From: Gammaproteobacteria bacterium
GTDB taxonomy: Bacteria > Pseudomonadota > Gammaproteobacteria > Steroidobacterales > Steroidobacteraceae
Direction of reading: 5' to 3'
NCBI GenBank assembly: GCA_019242385.1
Contig: JAFAVO010000103.1
Coordinates: 1-11,148 of the forward strand
Length of the DNA: 11,148 nucleotides
Below, piece by piece: positions 6,957 to 11,148 of this stretch (position 1 is the stretch's first letter; the number at the start of each line of letters is the position of its first letter). The position numbers were made by a program, and so were the translations under genes. The notes under the pieces are model-generated. The model searched no databases, was not told where the DNA came from, and saw only the letters and a list, made by a program, of their open reading frames with translations.

Positions 6957-8320
6957 GCGCGCTCGCGGGCACGCCGCGTCCCGCACGCGTGCCGGCTGCG
7001 GTCGAGGAGGGGATGGTCGCCGGGCTGACCCATGAAGGCGAGGGCATCGTCCACGAGGGCAAGACGGCGTTCATCGCCGCAGCGCTCCCGGGCGAGCGCG
7101 TACGCTTCCGTCGCACACGCCGGCATCGCCGTCACGATGAGGCGGAGCTGCTCGAGGTGCTCGAGGCTTCCCCGGAGCGCGTCGCGCCCCGTTGTCAGCA
7201 CTTCGGCGTCTGTGGCGGCTGCGCGCTGCAGCACCTCTCACCTCAGGCGCAGCTCGCCGCGAAGGACACCGAGCTGCGGACCGCGTTGACGCGCCTCGCG
7301 CAGCTCACTCCCCGGCGCTGGCTCGACCCCCTGCCCGGTCCCGCCTGGGGTTATCGGCGCCGGGCGCGGCTCGGCGCGAAGTTCGTGCGCCGCAAGGAGT
7401 CGGTAGTCGTGGGATTTCGCGAGCGCGCGGCGCCCTACGTCGCGCAACTGCGCTCCTGCGAGGTGCTGGCGCCGCAGGCGGCGGCGTTGATCGCGCCGCT
7501 GGCGACGCTGCTGACCGGCCTCAGCATCCGTGAGCAGTTGCCGCAGATCGAGGTGGCGGTGGGCGAGAACGCCACCGCGCTCGTGCTGCGGGTGCTGGCG
7601 GCGCCGAGTGCGGACGATGAGGCGCAGCTCGCCGCGTTCGCGCGCGAGCGCGGCGTGCGCCTCTACCTGCAGCCGGGCGGTCTCGACTCGGTGCGTGAGC
7701 TCACGGCCGGGAGCGAGCCGCTGCACTACCGTCTGCCGCGCTTCGAGATCGAGCTGCAGTTCGAGCCCACGGACTTCGTGCAGGTGAACGGCGCGGTCAA
7801 TGAGGCGCTGGTGCAGCGTGCGGCGGAGTTGCTGGAGGCCGACTCGATGGCACGGGTGCTGGATCTCTACTGCGGGCTCGGCAACTTCAGCCTGCCGCTC
7901 GCGCGCAGCGCCGCGCAGGTGACCGGTGTCGAAGGCGACCGTGCTCTCATCGAGCGGGCGCGCAGCAACGCGCGCCGCAACGGCCTGAGCAATGCCGAGT
8001 TTCATGTCGCCGATCTGGCCCTCGAGCCCGACCCGGCATTGCCGTGGATGCAGCGTGACTACACCCACGTGCTGCTCGACCCGCCGCGCACCGGCGCGCG
8101 CAGCGTGCTCGCGGCGATTGCGCGGCTTGCGCCGGGGCGCCTGTTATACATTTCCTGTCATCCGGGAAGCCTGGCGCGCGATCTCGCCGCGCTGGTGCAC
8201 GAGCACGGCTTCACCCTCGAAGCGGCCGGCGTGGTCGACATGTTTCCGCACACCACCCACGTCGAGTCGCTCGCGTTGCTGAGCCGCGCGCGCCGCGGCA
8301 CCGGGACGCGCCCGGCGTGA
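6953..8320 (+). CDS. rlmD: 23S rRNA (uracil-1939-C5)-methyltransferase RlmD, TTG start
   Basis: SAM-dependent enzyme that makes m5U at 23S rRNA position 1939 (formerly RumA). From TTG 6953 the product is 455 aa. An N-terminal TRAM domain (about 15-70, GLTHEGEGIVHEGKTAFI) separates it from RlmC. The [4Fe-4S] ligands Cys81, Cys87, Cys90 (CQHFGVCGGC) and Cys169 match the spacing of E. coli C74, C80, C83 and C162. The SAM site VLDLYCGLGNF (302-312) and DPPR (376-379) follow. The catalytic Cys402 sits in YISCHPGSLARD, and Glu438 in HTTHVESL is the likely general base. TTG 6953 is chosen because it overlaps the exonuclease stop as TTGA, matching all neighbouring junctions, and keeps the complete TRAM domain. 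Alternatives are GTG 6989 and ATG 7013; the latter has AGGAGG only 2 nt away and would clip the first TRAM strand. Confidence 0.94.
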   Translation: MSALAGTPRPARVPAAVEEGMVAGLTHEGEGIVHEGKTAFIAAALPGERVRFRRTRRHRRHDEAELLEVLEASPERVAPRCQHFGVCGGCALQHLSPQAQLAAKDTELRTALTRLAQLTPRRWLDPLPGPAWGYRRRARLGAKFVRRKESVVVGFRERAAPYVAQLRSCEVLAPQAAALIAPLATLLTGLSIREQLPQIEVAVGENATALVLRVLAAPSADDEAQLAAFARERGVRLYLQPGGLDSVRELTAGSEPLHYRLPRFEIELQFEPTDFVQVNGAVNEALVQRAAELLEADSMARVLDLYCGLGNFSLPLARSAAQVTGVEGDRALIERARSNARRNGLSNAEFHVADLALEPDPALPWMQRDYTHVLLDPPRTGARSVLAAIARLAPGRLLYISCHPGSLARDLAALVHEHGFTLEAAGVVDMFPHTTHVESLALLSRARRGTGTRPA

Positions 8321-9378
8321 GCCTCGGCCCCCTCATGGTCGACCTCGTCGGCACCGAGGTGCTGGAGGAAGAGCGCGAGCTGCTGCGCCATCCGCTCGTG
8401 GGCGGTGTGATCCTGTTCACACGCAACTACCTCGACCCGCAGCAGCTGAGCGCGCTGGTGGGCTCGATCCACGCGGTGCGCTCGCCGCCGCTCATCGTCG
8501 CGGTCGACCAGGAGGGAGGACGGGTCCAGCGCTTTCGGCCCGGTTTCTCGCTGCTGCCCCCCGCGCGGCGCATCGGCCACGAGTTCGACCTCGATGCCCG
8601 GGCCGGCATCGCACTCGCGCGCACCCTCGGCTGGCTCATGGCGGCCGAGCTGCGGGCCCACGGGGTGGACATTTCCTTCGCGCCCTGCGTGGACCTCGAT
8701 CTCGGGGTGAGCGAGGTCATCGGGGAGCGTGCGTTCCATGCGGACGCGGGCGCCGTGGCTCAGCTCGCCGGGGCCTGGATGCACGGCATGCGGGAGGCCG
8801 GCATGGCGGCGACCGCCAAGCACTTCCCGGGCCACGGGGCGGTGGTGGCCGACTCGCACCAGACACTCCCGGTCGACCGAAGGACCCTCCCGGACCTGAC
8901 CCCCGACCTGACCCCCTACCGGCGGCTCATTGCCAATGGCCTCCCGGGGGTCATGGCCGCCCATGTGCTGTTCCCGGCAGTGGATTCCGCACCTGCGAGC
9001 CTCTCCGCGCGCTGGATTCGCGACGTGCTCCGCGGAGACCTGGGGTTTCAGGGGGTAGTGTTCAGCGACGATCTGTCCATGGGAGGGGCAGCCGCCGCCT
9101 ACGGGGACATAGTGGCCCGGGCGCGGCAGGCCCTGTCGGCGGGTTGCGACATGCTACCGGTCTGTAACAATCGGGCGAGCGTACTGGAGCTGCTGGCGAG
9201 ACTCGATATCGAGCCGCAGCCGGCCTCCAGCCTGCGTCTGGTGCGCCTGCACGGGCGCAGCGGGGCGCCTCACCGCGCCGCCCTGGAGGCTTCGCCCGAG
9301 TGGGGGCGGGCCCGTGAGCTGCTTGCGCGGACGACTGCAGCTCCAGCCCTCACCCTCGACCCGGGGAGCCGGGCATGA
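8317..9378 (+). CDS. nagZ: Beta-N-acetylhexosaminidase NagZ (GH3)
   Basis: Cytoplasmic glycoside hydrolase family 3 enzyme of peptidoglycan recycling; it removes GlcNAc from GlcNAc-1,6-anhydroMurNAc-peptides, and its products can feed AmpR-type beta-lactamase induction. The 353-aa protein has GGVILFTRN (29-37), VDQEGGRVQRF (from 63), KHFPGHG (168-174) followed by the catalytic Asp-His dyad in DSH (Asp179, His181), and FSDDLSM with the predicted nucleophile Asp251. The GTG at 8317 overlaps the rlmD stop (GTGA). A perfect 12-bp tandem repeat at 8893-8916 encodes DLTP twice in the loop before YRRLI, without changing the overall length relative to E. coli NagZ. The stop TGA 9376-9378 overlaps the ATG of the PAS-GGDEF gene. 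No ampR or ampC is in the window. Confidence 0.96.
   Translation: MSLGPLMVDLVGTEVLEEERELLRHPLVGGVILFTRNYLDPQQLSALVGSIHAVRSPPLIVAVDQEGGRVQRFRPGFSLLPPARRIGHEFDLDARAGIALARTLGWLMAAELRAHGVDISFAPCVDLDLGVSEVIGERAFHADAGAVAQLAGAWMHGMREAGMAATAKHFPGHGAVVADSHQTLPVDRRTLPDLTPDLTPYRRLIANGLPGVMAAHVLFPAVDSAPASLSARWIRDVLRGDLGFQGVVFSDDLSMGGAAAAYGDIVARARQALSAGCDMLPVCNNRASVLELLARLDIEPQPASSLRLVRLHGRSGAPHRAALEASPEWGRARELLARTTAAPALTLDPGSRA
8893..8916 (+). repeat. Perfect 12-bp tandem repeat inside nagZ
   Basis: GACCTGACCCCC occurs twice in direct succession and encodes DLTPDLTP in the loop after the catalytic DSH of NagZ. Being a multiple of three, a change of copy number would keep the frame. Confidence 0.8.
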
Positions 9379-10370
9379 ACAACTGGCCCGCGGAGGCCTG
9401 GCGGGCCGTCGTAGAGAGCGCACCCGATGGGGTCGTCATCTGCGACGCCACATCGAGCGAGCACCCGGTCGTGTACGTCAACGCGGCGTTCGTGCAGATG
9501 TGCGGCTACCCGGCGGCGGCGCTGCTCGGCACGAACCTGCGGATCCTGCAGGGCACCGATCGGGACCAGGAGGCACGGGCGCGCTTCACCGAGGCGGTGA
9601 GCAAGGGCGAGCCGGCCCGGGTGCTGGTACGCAACTACCGCCCCGACGGCACCATGTTCTGGAACGAAAGCGTCATCCACCCCGTGCGCAACGCCGGCAC
9701 CGTCACTCATTTCATTGGTTACCACCGCGACGCGAGCGACCGGCTGAAGCACCCCGAGCGGCTTCCATGCGGACTGCCGTCGTGGCTGCGCGAGGACCGG
9801 CTCACCGGTCTGCACTCGCGTGCCTACTTCGAAGAGCTGCTGCTGCGTGACTGGCAGCTCGCGCAGCGTGACTCGCACGAGATCGGATTGACGCTCTTCG
9901 ACATCGACGACCTCGGTGCCTACAACGAGAAATTCGACCGCTCCGCAGGCGATGCCTGTATCCGGCGCATCGCGCGGGTCATCGGTGCCTCCTACCGGCG
10001 TGGCGGCGATCTGGTCGGGCGCTGGGAGGGCGGCACTTTCGTCGTGCTGACCCAGGGCGAAGCTGCAGAGAAGGCTACGCAGTACGCCCAGGTGGTGCGC
10101 CAGCGCGTGCGCGATCTGCTGATGCACCACCCGACCGCGGGCGCTGGGCGCTACGTGACCCTGAGCGCGGGGATAGCGAGCCTGGTGCCGCCCCGCACGC
10201 TGGCACTCGAAGGGCTGTTGAATGCGTGCCGTGCGGCTCTGCGCCGCGCCAAGAAGAACGGCAAGGACGGTCTCGCGACCGCCGAGGCTGCGGACTTCCA
10301 GGAAAGCCAGCCCGCGGCAAGCGAGACCGCGTCCGCAAAGCGACGCGCCGCCAGCACCACCACCGAGTGA
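9375..10370 (+). CDS. LOV-like PAS + degenerate GGDEF protein (Cys-less, EGGTF motif)
   Basis: A 331-aa predicted cytoplasmic signalling protein with no signal peptide or membrane segment. The PAS domain (about 5-125) is clearly of LOV type: VNAAFVQMCGY (35-45), GTNLRILQG (52-60), NYRPDGTMFWN (87-97), HFIGYHRD (112-119). In photoactive LOV domains the second motif is GRNCRFLQG; here the flavin-adduct cysteine is Leu55, and the flavin-contacting Gln near the end is His117, while Asn87 and Asn97 remain. The GGDEF domain (about 138-300) has DRLTGLHSR and FDIDDLGAYN, but the signature is EGGTF (218-222) instead of GG[D/E]EF, so cyclase activity is doubtful. The inhibitory-site motif RxxD (RGGD, 209-212) is intact at its usual spacing, so c-di-GMP binding is possible. 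The C-terminal 25-30 residues look disordered. ATG 9375 overlaps the nagZ stop; GGGGAG at 9363-9368 is a good ribosome-binding site. Confidence 0.9.
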   Translation: MNNWPAEAWRAVVESAPDGVVICDATSSEHPVVYVNAAFVQMCGYPAAALLGTNLRILQGTDRDQEARARFTEAVSKGEPARVLVRNYRPDGTMFWNESVIHPVRNAGTVTHFIGYHRDASDRLKHPERLPCGLPSWLREDRLTGLHSRAYFEELLLRDWQLAQRDSHEIGLTLFDIDDLGAYNEKFDRSAGDACIRRIARVIGASYRRGGDLVGRWEGGTFVVLTQGEAAEKATQYAQVVRQRVRDLLMHHPTAGAGRYVTLSAGIASLVPPRTLALEGLLNACRAALRRAKKNGKDGLATAEAADFQESQPAASETASAKRRAASTTTE

Positions 10371-10414
10371 GCCCCTGCGACTCGAGTCCCCTGCGCGGGC
10401 GGCGGGGCTTCTTT
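10370..10414 (+). terminator. Possible intrinsic terminator of the lepA-to-GGDEF operon
   Basis: AGCCCC at 10370-10375 can pair with GGGGCT at 10404-10409, followed by a short T-rich tail (TTCTTT). The spacer of about 28 nt contains a 10-bp perfect palindrome (GACTCGAGTC, 10379-10388) and a second copy of CCCCTGCG, which could offer alternative pairings. The stem is short and the loop long, so this is a weak candidate; its support is mainly its position between a long operon and an apparent new promoter. Confidence 0.35.
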
Positions 10415-10441
10415 GCCATAGCAACGAAACTCCACTAATAT
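10413..10441 (+). promoter_or_regulatory. Sigma70-like promoter for the Xre-RES module
   Basis: TTGCCA (10413-10418; 5 of 6 to TTGACA) and TAATAT (10436-10441; 4 of 6 to TATAAT) are separated by exactly 17 bp. They lie in the only AT-rich patch of an otherwise very GC-rich window, about 45 nt upstream of the antitoxin ATG. Transcription would start near 10448. This is a match by eye and not a scored prediction. Confidence 0.5.
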
Positions 10442-10453
10442 TTCTATTGAAAT
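10440..10453. promoter_or_regulatory. Inverted repeat ATTTC-N4-GAAAT, candidate antitoxin operator
   Basis: A perfect 5-bp inverted repeat with a 4-bp centre overlaps the 3' edge of the candidate -10 box and the predicted transcription start. Xre/HTH antitoxins of toxin-antitoxin modules commonly repress their own promoters through such sites, so this is the best operator candidate. The arms are short, and chance occurrence in an AT-rich patch cannot be excluded. Confidence 0.35.
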
Positions 10454-10490
10454 GAGGCAGGGGAAGGCAGACGAGGCGTACCCGCGATGA
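10452..10490 (+). other. 12-codon leader ORF overlapping the antitoxin start
   Basis: An ATG at 10452 begins a 12-codon frame (MRQGKADEAYPR) whose TGA at 10488-10490 overlaps the antitoxin ATG as ATGA. Given the predicted transcription start near 10448 it would be translated from an almost leaderless mRNA. No ribosome-binding site precedes it within the transcript. It may be chance; the overlap with the downstream start is what makes it worth recording. Confidence 0.2.
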
Positions 10491-10873
10491 AAGCGCGGCG
10501 AACGGCGCGCGCGCAGCCGGCCCCGGATGCCGCGGCGACCCTGTCGCGAGCCACGGTGCGCGCCGCGCGCTGCCTGGGTCTCGCGCAGTCGGACCTGGCG
10601 CCGGTGCTCGGCGTGAGCGCAGCCACGCTCTCGCGCCTCGCGAACGGCCAGCGGCAGCTCGAGCCCGGCTCCAAGCCATGGCAGCTGGCGGCGCTGTTCG
10701 TGCGACTGTTCCGTGCGCTCGACGCCATCGTAGGCTCCGACGATGCCGCGGCGCAGGTCTGGCTGCGCAGCGAGAACCGGGCACTCGGTGGCGTGCCGCT
10801 CGATCTGATCCGCGAGCCTGCCGGCCTGGTGCGCACCGTTGACTACCTGGACGCCGCGCGCGCTCGCATCTGA
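10487..10873 (+). CDS. Xre/MbcA/ParS-type antitoxin (DUF2384)
   Basis: A 128-aa protein of the antitoxin family paired with RES-domain toxins. It acts by binding and neutralising the toxin and, as a DNA-binding protein, usually represses its own promoter. A basic, low-complexity N-terminus (1-20) precedes an Xre-like helix-turn-helix (about 23-58, LGLAQSDLAPVLGVSAATLS, with the recognition helix near 44-54). The C-terminal MbcA/ParS domain carries the family hallmark WLRSENRALGGVPLDLI (92-108) and REPAGLVRTVDYL, ending in ARARI. In known complexes the C-terminus inserts in the toxin active-site cleft. ATG 10487 has GAGG at 10473-10476, 10 nt upstream. The RES toxin frame begins before or just after the stop (TGA 10871-10873). 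Identification is firm from the C-terminal motif and the neighbour. Confidence 0.92.
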   Translation: MKARRTARAQPAPDAAATLSRATVRAARCLGLAQSDLAPVLGVSAATLSRLANGQRQLEPGSKPWQLAALFVRLFRALDAIVGSDDAAAQVWLRSENRALGGVPLDLIREPAGLVRTVDYLDAARARI

Positions 10874-11148
10874 AGCGCGCGCGTACGCGCGCACGCTCTG
10901 GCGCGTAGTGGAGGCTCAGCACACCGCCTCGACCATGCGCCTCACCGATTCGCTCGAGGAGCAGTCGCTGCTCGAGGCGGTGCTCGAGGAAAGCAAGCCG
11001 CCGCTGCCGCTGGCGGTTCGCCGGCTCCATTACCTGCTCGCGACGCCCTACCGCTATCGGCCGCACCTCGGGTCCCGCTTTCGCGCGGCACTCGAGCCGG
11101 GCGTCTGGTACGGGGCCGAGGCACTGCGCACCGCGCTCGCCGAGAAGG
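10839..11148 (+). CDS. RES-domain toxin, 3' end beyond window
   Basis: The 5' part of a RES-family toxin, a family whose studied members degrade NAD+ (hydrolysis or phosphorolysis) and stop growth unless bound by the Xre/MbcA antitoxin. The frame reads LWRVVEAQHTASTMRLTDSL, then SKPPLPLAVRRLHYLLATPYR, GSRFR (78-82), VWYGAE with Tyr91, and ALAE with Glu102, before leaving the window. These match the conserved N-terminal RES blocks, including the Arg and Glu that give the domain part of its name; the Ser lies beyond the edge. The start is uncertain: the in-frame stop TGA at 10806 and the next start-type codons leave CTG 10818, TTG 10839, GTG 10908 or ATG 10935. TTG 10839 is used because the later ones delete conserved sequence; it overlaps the antitoxin gene by 35 nt. 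Confidence 0.85.
   Translation, partial: MTTWTPRALASEARAYARTLWRVVEAQHTASTMRLTDSLEEQSLLEAVLEESKPPLPLAVRRLHYLLATPYRYRPHLGSRFRAALEPGVWYGAEALRTALAEK
10875..10896. repeat. 16-bp perfect palindrome within a 22-bp alternating purine-pyrimidine tract
   Basis: GCGCGCGTACGCGCGC at 10877-10892 is a perfect palindrome, embedded in strictly alternating purine/pyrimidine sequence from 10875 to 10896. It starts one base after the antitoxin stop codon. In RNA it can form a 6-bp all-GC hairpin with a GUAC loop near the start of the toxin reading frame; in DNA the tract is the type that can adopt Z-form or cruciform structure. Regulatory function is inference. Confidence 0.6.

Noticed and set aside
10372..10395. 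Direct repeat CCCCTGCG after the PAS-GGDEF stop as an attachment site
   Set aside because: Only 8 bp, and no integrase or tRNA gene is nearby; better read as part of alternative hairpin pairings.
9270..11066. 598-codon open frame on the minus strand opposite nagZ, PAS-GGDEF and the toxin-antitoxin pair
   Set aside because: It is antisense to well-supported genes, is very Arg/Ala-rich, and crosses the promoter/terminator gap; a product is not credible.
1..11148. CRISPR array, tRNA, rRNA, riboswitch or insertion sequence
   Set aside because: No regularly spaced repeats, cloverleaf-like segment, rRNA-like stretch or transposase motif was seen; nearly all sequence is accounted for by coding regions.

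Overview
The window is a GC-rich (roughly two-thirds G+C by eye) bacterial segment in which every supported gene lies on the + strand. Gene content and order (lepA-lepB-DUF4845-rnc-era-recO-pdxJ-acpS), together with RlmD- and NagZ-type proteins, point to a gammaproteobacterium. The GC content and protein style suggest something near the Xanthomonadales/Nevskiales/Steroidobacterales; that finer placement is inference only.

Region 1 (2-2717): the 3' two-thirds of lepA, then lepB (signal peptidase I) with an unusual N-terminus, then a small membrane-anchored DUF4845 protein that commonly sits between lepB and rnc. Region 2 (2735-10370): nine genes, rnc, era, recO, pdxJ, acpS, a PolB-like 3'-5' exonuclease gene, rlmD, nagZ and a PAS(LOV-like)-GGDEF gene. 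They are joined by eight successive 4-nt stop/start overlaps (ATGA, GTGA or TTGA), so they look like one translationally coupled operon. The housekeeping part covers rRNA processing and ribosome assembly (Rnc, Era, RlmD, LepA), recombination (RecO), vitamin B6 synthesis (PdxJ), carrier-protein activation (AcpS) and peptidoglycan recycling (NagZ). The last gene encodes a sensor/c-di-GMP-type protein in which both domains have lost signature residues: the photoactive LOV cysteine is Leu, and the GGDEF motif reads EGGTF while the RxxD I-site is kept.

Region 3 (10371-10486): the only sizeable non-coding gap and the only AT-rich patch. It holds a weak terminator candidate, a sigma70-like promoter with 17-bp spacing, a small inverted repeat overlapping its 3' edge, and a 12-codon leader ORF whose stop overlaps the next start.

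Region 4 (10487-11148): a Xre/MbcA/ParS-type antitoxin gene and the 5' part of a RES-domain toxin gene (NAD+-consuming family), cut by the window end. A 16-bp perfect palindrome inside a 22-bp alternating purine-pyrimidine tract lies at the antitoxin/toxin junction.

The strongest candidates for something undescribed are the doubly altered LOV-like/GGDEF protein coupled to nagZ, and the regulatory layout of the Xre-RES module. No rRNA, tRNA, CRISPR array or insertion sequence was recognised.
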